Part shown: positions 43,622 through 51,835 of the stretch, piece by piece | Position numbering within the stretch: the stretch's first letter is position 1 | Layout of the letters: every line of letters starts with the position of its first letter | Assembly: GCF_001667185.1 (NCBI RefSeq) | Contig: NZ_LZIC01000074.1 | Span: 1-64,000 of the forward strand | DNA: 64,000 nt | Direction of reading: 5' to 3' | Source of the DNA: Mycobacterium sp. 852002-50816_SCH5313054-b | GTDB lineage: Bacteria > Actinomycetota > Actinomycetes > Mycobacteriales > Mycobacteriaceae | Notes under the pieces: model-generated | What the model saw: only the letters and a program-made list of their open reading frames with translations | Databases searched by the model: none | Told to the model about the DNA's origin: nothing | Made by a program: the position numbers and the translations under genes

Positions 43622-45865
43622 GTGACAGTCGAAGACCACGACAAAGACGTCAGCTTCATCCGCACCGATCAAGACCTGCCGCCCGTCGCGATCATCGACC
43701 GGTCCCCCATCACCCTGCGGCACAAGCTCGTCTTCGGGGTGATCGCGGTCGTCGGCGCCGTCGCCTGGGCGATCATCGCGTTCGTGCGCGGCGAGACGGT
43801 CAACGCCGTCTGGTTCGTGGTCGCGGCGATCTGCACGTACATCATCGGCTACCGGTTCTACGCCCGATTGGTCGAGATGAAGATCGTCCGGCCGCGCGAC
43901 GAGCACGCCACGCCCGCCGAGGTTCTCGACGACGCCACCGACTACGTGCCGACCGACCGGCGCGTGCTGTTCGGCCATCATTTCGCCGCCATCGCCGGGG
44001 CCGGGCCGCTGGTGGGTCCCGTGCTGGCCACCCAGATGGGTTACCTGCCGGGCGCGATCTGGATCGTCATCGGCGCGGTGTTCGGCGGCTGCGTCCAGGA
44101 CTACCTGGTCTTGTGGATCTCCACCCGGCGCCGGGGCCGTTCCCTGGGCCAGATGGCCCGCGACGAGCTGGGCCCCGCGGGCGGGGCCGCCGCCCTGCTC
44201 GGGGTGCTCGTCATCATGGTGATCCTGATCGCGGTGCTGGCAATGATCGTGGTGCAGGCGCTGGCCAAGAGCCCGTGGGGGGTGTTCTCGATCGCCATGA
44301 CCATCCCCATCGCCCTGTTCATGGGCTGTTACCTGCGGTTCCTGCGGCCCGGGCGGGTATCGGAAGTGTCCGTCATCGGCTTTGCGCTGCTGCTGCTCGC
44401 CGTGATGTCCGGCAACTGGGTCGCCGAAACATCTTGGGGCGCATCCTGGTTCACGCTGTCCCCGGTCACCCTGTGCTGGTGCGTGATCGTCTATGGCCTC
44501 GCCGCGTCAGTGCTGCCGGTGTGGTTGCTGCTCGCGCCGCGTGACTACCTGTCGACGTTCATGAAGGTCGGCGCTATCGGGCTGATCGCGCTCGGCATCG
44601 TCATCGCGCGGCCGGAAATGCAGGCACCCGCGATCTCGCACTTCGCCACCAGGGGCAACGGTCCGGTGTTCGCCGGCTCGTTGTTCCCGTTCCTGTTCAT
44701 CACCATCGCGTGCGGCGCGCTATCGGGATTTCACTCGCTGATCTCGTCGGGAACGACGCCGAAAATGCTGGAGAAGGAAAGCCAGATGCCGCTGATCGGC
44801 TACGGCGGCATGATCACCGAGTCGTTCGTCGCCGTCATGGCGCTGATCACTGCGTCGATCATCAACCAGCACCTGTACTTCACCCTCAACGCGCCGGCCG
44901 CGCAGACCGGTGGCACCGCGGCCAGCGCCGCGGACTACGTCAACAGGCTCGGCCTGTCCGGCGCCCCGGCCACCGCCGACCAGATCAGCCGGGCCGCGGC
45001 CGACGTCGGCGAGAAGTCGATCGTGTCGCGCACCGGCGGCGCGCCGACACTGGCGCTTGGCATGTCCGACGTACTGCAGCGCGTGTTCGGCGGCGCCGCG
45101 CTCAAATCCTTCTGGTACCACTTCGCGATCATGTTCGAGGCGCTGTTCATCCTGACCACCGTCGACGCGGGGACCCGGGTCAACCGCTTCATGCTCTCCG
45201 ACGCGCTGGGTAACTTCGGTGGCCCGCTGGCCAAGCTGCGAAACCCGAGCTGGCGCCCGGGCGTATGGGTCTGCAGCCTGGCCGTGGTCGCCGCGTGGGG
45301 CGGCACCCTGCTGATGGGTGTGACCGACCCGCTGGGTGGCATCAACACGCTGTTCCCGCTGTTCGGTATCGCCAACCAGCTGCTGGCGGCCATCGCGCTG
45401 ACCGTCGTCACCGTGGTCGTCGTCAAGAAGGGCCTGCTGAAGTGGGCGTGGATCCCGGGAGTGCCGCTGCTGTGGGATCTGGCCGTCACGCTGACCGCGT
45501 CGTGGCAGAAGATCTTCTCCGGAGATCCCGCGGTCGGCTACTGGACTCAGCACGCGCGCTACCTGGCGGCACGAAGCGCGGGCAAGACGGCGTACGGTGC
45601 GGCGAAGAACGCCCACCAACTCGACGAGGTCATCCGCAACACCTTCATCCAGGGCACCCTGTCGGTCCTGTTCGCTCTGGTCGTCGTCATCGTGTTCGCG
45701 GCAGGAGTTGTCGTTGCCTTCAAGGCAATGCGCGGCGGTGGCCGGCCGCTGACCGAGGAAGCGCCGGTGCCGTCCAAGCGGTTCGCGCCGTCCGGTCTGA
45801 TTCGCACGCCGGCCGAGCGGGAGTTGCAAAGACAATGGGACGCGGTCCCGACTGCTGGCCGTTAA
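43622..45865 (+). CDS. cstA: CstA-type carbon starvation/peptide or pyruvate transporter
   Basis: A 747-residue membrane protein with at least 15 transmembrane helices. The CstA domain fills the first two thirds (IIGYRFYARLVEMKIVRP near 75, FGHHFAAIAGAGPLVGPVLATQMGYLPG near 118, SSGTTPKMLEKESQ near 375), followed by the conserved VNRFMLSDALG and LFPLFGIANQLLAAIAL segments. E. coli relatives import peptides or pyruvate in carbon-limited cells. GTG at 43622 follows a short gap after ligB. Stop bases are shared with the convergent SpoIIAA-like gene. Confidence 0.93.
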   Translation: MTVEDHDKDVSFIRTDQDLPPVAIIDRSPITLRHKLVFGVIAVVGAVAWAIIAFVRGETVNAVWFVVAAICTYIIGYRFYARLVEMKIVRPRDEHATPAEVLDDATDYVPTDRRVLFGHHFAAIAGAGPLVGPVLATQMGYLPGAIWIVIGAVFGGCVQDYLVLWISTRRRGRSLGQMARDELGPAGGAAALLGVLVIMVILIAVLAMIVVQALAKSPWGVFSIAMTIPIALFMGCYLRFLRPGRVSEVSVIGFALLLLAVMSGNWVAETSWGASWFTLSPVTLCWCVIVYGLAASVLPVWLLLAPRDYLSTFMKVGAIGLIALGIVIARPEMQAPAISHFATRGNGPVFAGSLFPFLFITIACGALSGFHSLISSGTTPKMLEKESQMPLIGYGGMITESFVAVMALITASIINQHLYFTLNAPAAQTGGTAASAADYVNRLGLSGAPATADQISRAAADVGEKSIVSRTGGAPTLALGMSDVLQRVFGGAALKSFWYHFAIMFEALFILTTVDAGTRVNRFMLSDALGNFGGPLAKLRNPSWRPGVWVCSLAVVAAWGGTLLMGVTDPLGGINTLFPLFGIANQLLAAIALTVVTVVVVKKGLLKWAWIPGVPLLWDLAVTLTASWQKIFSGDPAVGYWTQHARYLAARSAGKTAYGAAKNAHQLDEVIRNTFIQGTLSVLFALVVVIVFAAGVVVAFKAMRGGGRPLTEEAPVPSKRFAPSGLIRTPAERELQRQWDAVPTAGR

Positions 45866-46251
45866 TCCCGCTTGCCGTGCGGCTGCACGATCCATTGGCG
45901 CGCATCATCGGCTTTCGCCTCGTCAAACGTGCGGTAGCGCCCGGGCCAGAGAAAACCGAAGAGCTCGCCGAATCTGGCCATCTGCTTCACCCATTCCACG
46001 TCGCTGACGATCGCGCAGCGATCCCAGTCGAAGTAGTGGCCGATACCGAACTTGGAATCGGCCCAGATTGCGCCCGGGCCGAAACTGGCGAAGTCGGGGG
46101 CGATCTCGAGGTAGATCCCCACCCTGTCGTGCCGGCTCAGCTTGTCTTCGAAGCCGGGTATCAGCACCGCGTCGTAATCCGCCTTGGTTACGTTCCCGTG
46201 GAAACTGAACGCCGCGACGTCGTCGGGGAAATCCGTGAGCAGCTCGATCAC
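45862..46251 (-). CDS. SpoIIAA-like (STAS/CRAL-type) protein
   Basis: A 129-residue cytoplasmic protein of the SpoIIAA-like/DUF3478 family. The core pattern is VAAFSFHGNVTKADYDAVLIPGFEDKL near 13-40, VGIYLEIAPDFASFGPGAIWADSKFGIGHYFDWDRCAIVSD following, and a C-terminal FPGR-type segment (WPGRYRTF). The fold resembles anti-sigma antagonists but without the usual phosphorylated Ser context. Position differs from M. tuberculosis, where a membrane protein (Rv3064c) occurs here. Convergent stops with cstA share TTAA. Confidence 0.82.
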   Translation of the reverse strand: MIELLTDFPDDVAAFSFHGNVTKADYDAVLIPGFEDKLSRHDRVGIYLEIAPDFASFGPGAIWADSKFGIGHYFDWDRCAIVSDVEWVKQMARFGELFGFLWPGRYRTFDEAKADDARQWIVQPHGKRD

Positions 46252-46319
46252 GACCCCATCGTCTTCGCGCCGGGCGCGGCGGCCTAGGGGCCAAAGTCAT
46301 CGGTCATCGCGACCGGTGG

Positions 46320-46338
46320 CCGCGCGCGGCGCGCGCGG
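46320..46338. other. GC-rich perfect hairpin
   Basis: CCGCGCGC (46320-46327) and GCGCGCGG (46331-46338) pair perfectly over a three-base loop in the divergent interval between the SpoIIAA-like gene and the small-protein pair. A second small palindrome, GTTGA/TCAAC at 46338-46352, follows. Either could be an operator or a structural element; nothing more can be said. Confidence 0.35.
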
Positions 46339-46445
46339 TTGAGGTAGTCAACTACGCATGCCAGGGGGCGATCGCCGACCGTACGGTAGTAGCGCCGAAG
46401 ACCGTATAGCCCGGTCAAGGCGCCACATCGGAAAAGAGGTACACG

Positions 46446-46739
46446 ATGTTGGTATCACCAACGGGCCTCGACGAGCCCATCAAGCAACCGCCCGCGGCTG
46501 CGCCGTCGGTGGAGGTGACATCCGCCGAGGTGCTGATCAGCACCCAGCAGGTGGTGTTCGGCACCGCGATCGCCGTGGGGGTGGGGCGCCGCACGAGCAT
46601 CGGCGGCCGGCTGGTCGCCATCGCGCGGCGAATCCTCACCACCCCGACAGATGCATCGCTCCAGCAGCGCAGGCATTACCCGAAGCGTTACGGATTCCTC
46701 GAGAACGCCCTCATGGCACGCGAAATGGAAAGATTATGA
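46446..46739 (+). CDS. Hypothetical mycobacterial protein (97 residues)
   Basis: A basic, partly hydrophobic protein with a disordered N-terminus (TGLDEPIKQPPAAAPSVEV) and a helical middle, VVFGTAIAVGVGRRTSIGGRLVAIARRI, that could lie on or enter a membrane. The C-terminus is charged (RRHYPKRYGFLENALMAREMERL). AGAGG precedes ATG 46446. Its TGA overlaps the ATG of a tiny membrane protein, so the two are translationally coupled. No function is recognised. Confidence 0.7.
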   Translation: MLVSPTGLDEPIKQPPAAAPSVEVTSAEVLISTQQVVFGTAIAVGVGRRTSIGGRLVAIARRILTTPTDASLQQRRHYPKRYGFLENALMAREMERL

Positions 46740-46852
46740 ACGTTGTCCTCGCACTTGCGTCCGCGATGCTGATGGTGGTGATCGCGAAGGGGATCTACAG
46801 CCTGCAGTGGTGGCTCGAGCGCAGCGACTACATCCGTCATTTCGAGGATTGA
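46736..46852 (+). CDS. 38-residue single-pass membrane protein
   Basis: A tiny protein with one predicted transmembrane helix (VVLALASAMLMVVIAKGIY, residues 3-21) and an amphipathic, aromatic tail (SLQWWLERSDYIRHFED). Its ATG overlaps the upstream stop in ATGA and no separate ribosome site is needed. The tail's alternating aromatic and charged residues suggest binding to a larger protein or the membrane face. I recognise no family; the coding call rests on coupling and composition. Confidence 0.6.
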   Translation: MNVVLALASAMLMVVIAKGIYSLQWWLERSDYIRHFED

Positions 46853-46923
46853 CCGCCCACGCCCGGACGGCGCGCCGCGGCGCGCCCGGCAAAAAGTTCG
46901 TGCCGAAATCCCCTGCAGCCTCC

Positions 46924-46929
46924 TAGAAT
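46924..46929 (+). promoter_or_regulatory. TAGAAT -10 element, leaderless Hsp70-like gene
   Basis: TAGAAT ends nine bases before ATG 46938. Transcription would begin at or one base before the A of the start codon, giving a leaderless message. No ribosome site is visible upstream of the ATG. Confidence 0.5.
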
Positions 46930-46937
46930 TGTGCGGA

Positions 46938-48461
46938 ATGAGGGTCGGCATCGACTTTGGCACCACCCACACCGTCGTTGCGGCCGTCGACCGGGGTAAT
47001 TATCCGGTCATCTCGTTCGACGGGCTGGACGCCTGGCCCTCGGTCATCGCCGCCAACGCCGAGGGGGATCTGCGTTTCGGGGTGGACGCGGCCGCCGTCC
47101 GCCACCAGCCGGGCTGGTCGGTGTTGCGGTCGTTCAAACGCCTCCTCAACGAGGCCGGACCGCAGACCGAGGTGGAGCTGGCCGGCCGCAACCATCGGCT
47201 GGCCGACCTCCTCACCGGCTTTCTGGCCCAGCTCAAACGCGACCTGCAGCGTCGCTCGAACGCCAGCCTGGCGCCCGGCGAGACCATCGAGGCGGCGATC
47301 AGCGTGCCCGCCAACGCCTCCAGCGCCCAGCGGTTGCTGACGCTGGACGCGTTCGTCGCGGCGGGTTTTCACGTCGTCGCGCTGCTGAACGAGCCGTCCG
47401 CGGCCAGTTTGGAGTACGCGCACCGGTACCGCTCCACCATCACCGCCAAACGCGAGTACGTCCTCGTCTACGACCTCGGCGGCGGCACGTTCGACGCGTC
47501 GCTGCTGAAGATGACCGGGAACGAGAACGAGGTCGTCGTCAGCGAAGGCATTCAACGCCTCGGCGGCGACGACTTCGACGAGGCGATCGTGGACCTCGTC
47601 CTCGCCCGGCTGAACCTGCAGAAGGTGGATCCCGCCACCCGCGAGCTGCTCAGGGAGGAGTGCGCCGCGCGCAAGGAGGCGGTCGGGCCCCAGACGCGGC
47701 GCTTCCTGGTGGACCTCACCGGCGTCGACGCGGTCGACCGGCCCCCGTTCTCCTGCGGCATCGACGACGTGTACTCCGTCTGCGCGCCGCTCGTCGACGA
47801 GACGACCGAACTGCTGCACCGCGTCCTGCGCGCTCCCGCTCCAGGCCAGGGCGTGGCGTGGTCGGAGGTGGCGGGCATCTACGTGGGGGGCGGGGCCGGG
47901 GGCTTCCCGCTGGTTTCCCGGATGCTGCGCACGGCATTCGGCGAGAAGCGGGTGAAGCGCTCGCCGCACCCGTTCGCCGCGACGGCCATCGGCCTGGCGG
48001 TCTTCCTGGACAAGGAGGCCGGTTTCGCGTTGTCCGAACGCTTTTCGCGGCACTTCGGGGTCTTCCGCGAGGCGCACGCCGGCTCCGACGTGGTGTTCGA
48101 CCCGATCGTCCCGAAGGACGCCTCCCTGCCGGTGGACGGCCACACCCCGCTGGTCGTGCGGCGGGCCTACCGGGCGGCGCACAACATCGGGCACTTCCGC
48201 TTCGTCGAGTGCAGCCGCCTGGTCAACGGGCGGCCCGACGGCGACGTGACGCCCTACGATCCGGTCCTGTTCCCCTTCGACCCGGCCCTCTACGACCGGG
48301 ATGACCTCGGGCGGCAACCCGTCGGCCGCTGGAGCGACGGGCCGGATGTCGAGGAGCGCTATGTGGTCGCACCCAGCGGCGCCGTCGAAGTGACGCTGAC
48401 GACGCACCCGGCCGGCTTCGAGCGCACCTTCCGGCTGGAAAGGTGTGCAGCCAGGGTGTGA
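46938..48461 (+). CDS. Hsp70-family ATPase without a normal substrate domain
   Basis: A 507-residue DnaK-like protein. ATPase signatures are clear: GIDFGTTHTVVAA at the start, the phosphate 2 loop VYDLGGGTFDASLL near 181, the region RLGGDDFDEAIVDLVL, and YVGGGAGGFPLVSRML near 315. After about residue 380 a beta-rich domain replaces the canonical peptide-binding lid; it has no DnaK-style EEVD or long helical end. Such proteins act as divergent chaperones or regulators. The neighbours do not indicate a client. It precedes ppk2 by 30 bases in the same direction. Confidence 0.88.
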   Translation: MRVGIDFGTTHTVVAAVDRGNYPVISFDGLDAWPSVIAANAEGDLRFGVDAAAVRHQPGWSVLRSFKRLLNEAGPQTEVELAGRNHRLADLLTGFLAQLKRDLQRRSNASLAPGETIEAAISVPANASSAQRLLTLDAFVAAGFHVVALLNEPSAASLEYAHRYRSTITAKREYVLVYDLGGGTFDASLLKMTGNENEVVVSEGIQRLGGDDFDEAIVDLVLARLNLQKVDPATRELLREECAARKEAVGPQTRRFLVDLTGVDAVDRPPFSCGIDDVYSVCAPLVDETTELLHRVLRAPAPGQGVAWSEVAGIYVGGGAGGFPLVSRMLRTAFGEKRVKRSPHPFAATAIGLAVFLDKEAGFALSERFSRHFGVFREAHAGSDVVFDPIVPKDASLPVDGHTPLVVRRAYRAAHNIGHFRFVECSRLVNGRPDGDVTPYDPVLFPFDPALYDRDDLGRQPVGRWSDGPDVEERYVVAPSGAVEVTLTTHPAGFERTFRLERCAARV

Positions 48462-48491
48462 GCGACCGCCGCACCGGCTATAGCTCGGACT

Positions 48492-49532
48492 ATGGCAGAG
48501 ATCGATCTGGACGCCCTTTCGACCCCCGAACACGGCTACACCATCGACGACCAGGACGACGACGACCCGGTGTTGCTCGATCGGGCGGGCAATCATGTCG
48601 ACACCTGGCGCGAGCGATACCCGTACGAGGAGCGGATGCCGCGCGACGAATACGAGCGGCTGAAGCGGCGCTTACAGATTGAGCTGCTGAAGCTGCAAAA
48701 CCACAGCAAGCGCACCGGGACCCGGCACGTGGTCCTGTTCGAGGGGCGTGACGCCGCCGGCAAGGGGGGCACTATCCAACGCTTCATGGAGCACCTCAAT
48801 CCACGCAGTGCGCGGGTGGTGGCGCTGGACAAGCCGAGCGAACGCGAACAAACGCAGTGGTATTTCCAGCGCTACATCACCCAGCTGCCGGCGGGTGGTG
48901 AGATCGTGTTGTTCGACCGGTCGTGGTACAACCGCGCCGGCGTGGAGAAGGTGATGGGATTTTGTACCCCAGACCAATACGCCGAATTCATCGAGCAGGC
49001 ACCGTGTTTCGAAGAGATGCTGGTCAATAACGGAATCGACCTGACCAAGTTCTGGTTCTCGGTGTCACCGGCCGAGCAGCGCACCCGCTTCGCGATTCGG
49101 TTGGTCGACCCGGTGCGGCAGTGGAAGTTTTCGCCGATGGACATGGAGTCGATAAACAGGTGGGACGACTACACCGCGGCGAAGGAGGCGATGTTCGCGG
49201 CGACCGATACCGACGTCGCGCCGTGGATCGTGGTCCGAAGCAATGACAAGAAGCGGGCCCGGATCAACGCCATGCGCTACGTTCTCGCCGGGTCCGACTA
49301 CGAAGACAAGGACCACGAGTTGGTGGGAGAGCCCGATCCGCGGATCGTGGGCCGCGCGCTGACCGAAAGAGCCGACGCCGAACGTCGAGTTGTTGGGCTG
49401 AACATGTGCCACATCGCCCAACAACTCGACGTTGGGCCAGCCAATTCGACCTCGCACCCGCGCGCGCCGGCGACACCCTCTATGAGGCTTCCGGGTCCTC
49501 ACGCACGCCCGAAGCTTTCGAGGACTGGATAA
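48492..49532 (+). CDS. ppk2: Polyphosphate kinase 2 (PPK2) with altered C-terminal tail
   Basis: A 346-residue class I PPK2-like kinase that moves phosphate between polyphosphate and nucleotides. Walker A is FEGRDAAGKGG near residue 84, Walker B with catalytic Asp is EIVLFDRSWYNRAGVEKVMGFC near 137, and the lid has WKFSPMDMESINRWDDYT near 211. The conserved part ends about residue 295 (RIVGRALTERADAER). Another 50 residues of basic, Pro-rich low-complexity sequence follow, and an 18-bp inverted repeat (49381-49433) begins exactly there. A TATAGC -10 at 48479-48484 suggests a leaderless start at 48492. Confidence 0.92.
   Translation: MAEIDLDALSTPEHGYTIDDQDDDDPVLLDRAGNHVDTWRERYPYEERMPRDEYERLKRRLQIELLKLQNHSKRTGTRHVVLFEGRDAAGKGGTIQRFMEHLNPRSARVVALDKPSEREQTQWYFQRYITQLPAGGEIVLFDRSWYNRAGVEKVMGFCTPDQYAEFIEQAPCFEEMLVNNGIDLTKFWFSVSPAEQRTRFAIRLVDPVRQWKFSPMDMESINRWDDYTAAKEAMFAATDTDVAPWIVVRSNDKKRARINAMRYVLAGSDYEDKDHELVGEPDPRIVGRALTERADAERRVVGLNMCHIAQQLDVGPANSTSHPRAPATPSMRLPGPHARPKLSRTG
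49381..49433. repeat. 18-bp perfect inverted repeat in the ppk2 3' end
   Basis: AACGTCGAGTTGTTGGGC (49381-49398) and its exact complement (49416-49433) enclose 17 bases. As RNA this is a very stable hairpin. It lies within the reading frame but at the junction where similarity to known PPK2 sequence ends, so it may be a terminator or mobile repeat that has become coding. Confidence 0.75.
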
Positions 49533-49731
49533 TGGCTTCGCAGCTGGCCAGCTGTTCCGCGACAGCCGTGAGGTCAGGCACTATCTTCGGCAAGTCCGCC
49601 TGCAGGCGCTCCACCAAGCGAGCAGCCAATTGCGGTGCGCACGTTTGCATTTGAGTGGCGACCGGCTTCAGCACTTCGTTCCATGCCGCGCGGGCGGTCG
49701 GCTCCTCGAGGGGTGGCCACCGGGGCTCCAT
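49480..49731 (-). CDS. Short PucR/CdaR N-terminus-like protein, possibly truncated
   Basis: Eighty-three residues with a helical pattern (WNEVLKPVATQMQTCAPQLAARLVERLQADLPKI and on). This resembles the N-terminal segment of actinobacterial PucR/CdaR-type regulators, which normally continue to about 400 residues with a GGDEF-like middle and C-terminal HTH. Nothing of those parts follows, because the frame ends inside the ppk2 tail. It may be a truncated relic or a real small protein. It overlaps ppk2 antisense by 53 bases. Confidence 0.4.
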   Translation of the reverse strand: MEPRWPPLEEPTARAAWNEVLKPVATQMQTCAPQLAARLVERLQADLPKIVPDLTAVAEQLASCEAIIQSSKASGVREDPEAS

Positions 49732-49750
49732 GTCGGCAGAATCTAATCCT

Positions 49751-49769
49751 GTTGTGTTCGTGGCACAAC
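49751..49769. promoter_or_regulatory. Inverted repeat before the SDR gene
   Basis: GTTGTG and CACAAC form perfect six-base arms around seven bases in the 85-base divergent promoter between the PucR-like fragment and the SDR gene. It is a candidate operator; no dedicated regulator is next to it. Confidence 0.35.
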
Positions 49770-49816
49770 GACCTGGCTATCGTCGGGTGCGCGTCGATTG
49801 GAAAGGATCGATTTCC

Positions 49817-50644
49817 ATGTCCACCTGGCTCATCACCGGCTGCTCGACGGGTCTCGGCCGCGCGCTCGCCGAGGCCGTCATCGCCGCCGGCCACAACGCC
49901 GTCGTCACCGCGCGCGACGTCGCGAAGGTCGCCGACCTGGCCGAGACCACACCGGAGCGGGTGCTCGCCGTCGCCCTCGACGTCACCAAGCCCGCACAGG
50001 TCACGTCCGCGGTGCGGCGGGGCCACGAGCGCTTCGGCGGCCTCGACGTCCTGGTCAACAACGCCGGCTACGGCTACCGCGCCGCGGTCGAGGAGGGCGA
50101 CGATGCCGAGGTCCGCGAGTTGTTCGAGACGCACTTCTTCGGCACCGTCGCGATGATCAAGGCGGTGCTGCCCGGCATGCGGGCGCGCCGCAGCGGCGCG
50201 ATCGTCAACATCTCCTCGATCGGTGCGACGGTGACCCCGGTGGGATCCGGCTACTACGCGGCGGCCAAGGCCGCCATCGAGGGCATCAGCGGGGCCCTGC
50301 GCGGTGAGCTCGCCCCGCTGGGCATCTCGGTGACGGTCGTCGAACCCGGCGCGTTTCGCACCGACTTCGCCGGCCGCTCGCTCGCCCAGGCGGCCGCGGT
50401 CATCGACGACTACGCCGACACCGCCGGGCAGCGGCGCAAAGAAAACGACACCATGCACGGCAACCAGGCCGGCGACCCCGCCAAGGCGGCCGCTGCGATC
50501 ATCGCTGCCGTCGAGTCGAGTGAGCCGCCCGGGTTCCTGCTGCTGGGCCCCGACGCCCTGGCCATCTACCGTTATGTCGCGGGCGCGCGCGCGGACGAGA
50601 TCGCGAAATGGGAAGGGCTGACCAGCGGCACCAATTTCGACTGA
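49817..50644 (+). CDS. SDR family oxidoreductase
   Basis: A 275-residue SDR of the group often annotated as oxidoreductase/SDR (YbbO-like). The cofactor loop is LITGCSTGLGRALAEAV, with TARDVAKVADLAE following, NNAGYGYRAAVEE near residue 76, and catalytic Ser and YxxxK in NISSIGATVTPVGSGYYAAAKAAIEG. The longer C-terminal part (GAFRTDFAGRSL and the insertion to residue 215) fits that group, which favours NADPH. GAAAGGA precedes ATG 49817. It is convergent with the F420-dependent oxidoreductase three bases away. Confidence 0.9.
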   Translation: MSTWLITGCSTGLGRALAEAVIAAGHNAVVTARDVAKVADLAETTPERVLAVALDVTKPAQVTSAVRRGHERFGGLDVLVNNAGYGYRAAVEEGDDAEVRELFETHFFGTVAMIKAVLPGMRARRSGAIVNISSIGATVTPVGSGYYAAAKAAIEGISGALRGELAPLGISVTVVEPGAFRTDFAGRSLAQAAAVIDDYADTAGQRRKENDTMHGNQAGDPAKAAAAIIAAVESSEPPGFLLLGPDALAIYRYVAGARADEIAKWEGLTSGTNFD

Positions 50645-50647
50645 GCC

Positions 50648-51604
50648 TCAGCCGCGCACCGCCGGTAGCACGTCGCGTTCCCACGCCGCAAAGAACCCGT
50701 CCATGTCGGGACCGATCTGCTGCACGTAGACCTCGTCGATGCCGGCGTCGATGTACTTGCGCACCTGCGCGACATGCTTGTCCGGGTCCGGTCCGCACGC
50801 AACGCTTTCGGCGACCTTCTCCGGTGGCACCAGCGACATGAGGGCGGCAAAGTCCTTGGGCCGCGGCAATATCTGCGCGGTCTGGCCCGGCAGCCCCTCG
50901 TTGGCCCACAATCGGTGCGCCACCTTCAGCGCGGCCTCGGGGTCCTCGTCCCAGCTCACCTTGGTGCCCGCTTGCACCGGCTTGTCACCCCCACCCGAGT
51001 CCCGGAAGGTCTTGACCAGCTCGCCGTCCGGCATGGCCAGGACGTAGCCGTCGCCGATGCGCCCGGCCAGCTCCGCACCCTGCGGACCGAACCCGGACAC
51101 GTAGATCGGCACCGGCTGTTCCGGTCGGGTGTAGATGCGCGCTTCTTGGACCTCGTAGTGGTTGCCGCGGTGGCTCACCTCGTCGCCCCGGTGCAGCAAC
51201 CTGATGACGTCGACCGCCTCCTGAAGCATTTCCTGGCGCACCGCGACCGACGGCCAGCTATCGCCGAGGATGTGCTCGTTGAGCGCCTCGCCGCTGCCCA
51301 CCCCGAGCACGAAGCGGCCGTCGAGCTGCACGGCGGCGGTGGCCGATGCGTGCGCGATGATCGCCGGGTGCGTCCGCACGGTCGGGCAGGTGACGGCCGT
51401 GCTGACCGGCAGTGCGGTCGCCTCCGACAGCGCACCGATCACGCCCCACACGAACGGGCTCTGGCCCTGCTCGTCGTTCCACGGATGAAAGTGGTCCGAT
51501 ATCCACAGCGCGTCGAAACCGGCGGCCTCCGCGCGCTTGGCCTGGTCTACGAGTTCCTTCGGGCCGAACTGCTCGCAGGACAGGAAGTATCCGAACTTTG
51601 TCAT
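50648..51604 (-). CDS. F420-dependent LLM-class oxidoreductase (FGD-like)
   Basis: A 318-residue luciferase-like TIM-barrel enzyme using coenzyme F420. The start and substrate-site segment KFGYFLSCEQFGPKELVDQAK and WISDHFHPWNDEQGQSPFVWG (about 34-54) resemble F420-dependent glucose-6-phosphate dehydrogenase and its relatives, including the Asp-His pair. TCPTVRTHPAIIAHA and LGVGSGEALNEHILG, both F420-binding, also appear. The true substrate may be another hydroxylated compound. It is divergent from the hydratase-led lipid operon. Confidence 0.9.
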   Translation of the reverse strand: MTKFGYFLSCEQFGPKELVDQAKRAEAAGFDALWISDHFHPWNDEQGQSPFVWGVIGALSEATALPVSTAVTCPTVRTHPAIIAHASATAAVQLDGRFVLGVGSGEALNEHILGDSWPSVAVRQEMLQEAVDVIRLLHRGDEVSHRGNHYEVQEARIYTRPEQPVPIYVSGFGPQGAELAGRIGDGYVLAMPDGELVKTFRDSGGGDKPVQAGTKVSWDEDPEAALKVAHRLWANEGLPGQTAQILPRPKDFAALMSLVPPEKVAESVACGPDPDKHVAQVRKYIDAGIDEVYVQQIGPDMDGFFAAWERDVLPAVRG

Positions 51605-51789
51605 GGCTGCGGGCTACCCGGTACGCGGTGGCCTATGCACGACGGTCGCAATGACGCTGCGGCCCACGCGTTTCCTGCGCTCCGTCGCATTGTCGCTGCG
51701 AGGCGGACAAAAGCCGATACCCTTCCGCGCTGGGGCCAGTGTGGCCCATGTGACTCCACTCTCGGACGTGAGAACACCTTCGCCATTTT

Positions 51790-51806
51790 GGAGAAGGTTA
51801 TTCTCC
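51790..51806. promoter_or_regulatory. GGAGAA/TTCTCC inverted repeat before the lipid operon
   Basis: GGAGAA (51790-51795) and TTCTCC (51801-51806) form perfect arms around GGTTA. A -10-like TACGAT (51824-51829) lies 17 bases beyond the right arm and six bases before GTG 51836, so the repeat covers the -35 region of a probable leaderless promoter. Confidence 0.5.
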
Positions 51807-51835
51807 TGAACCGAGAGACCCTTTACGATCGGTGG

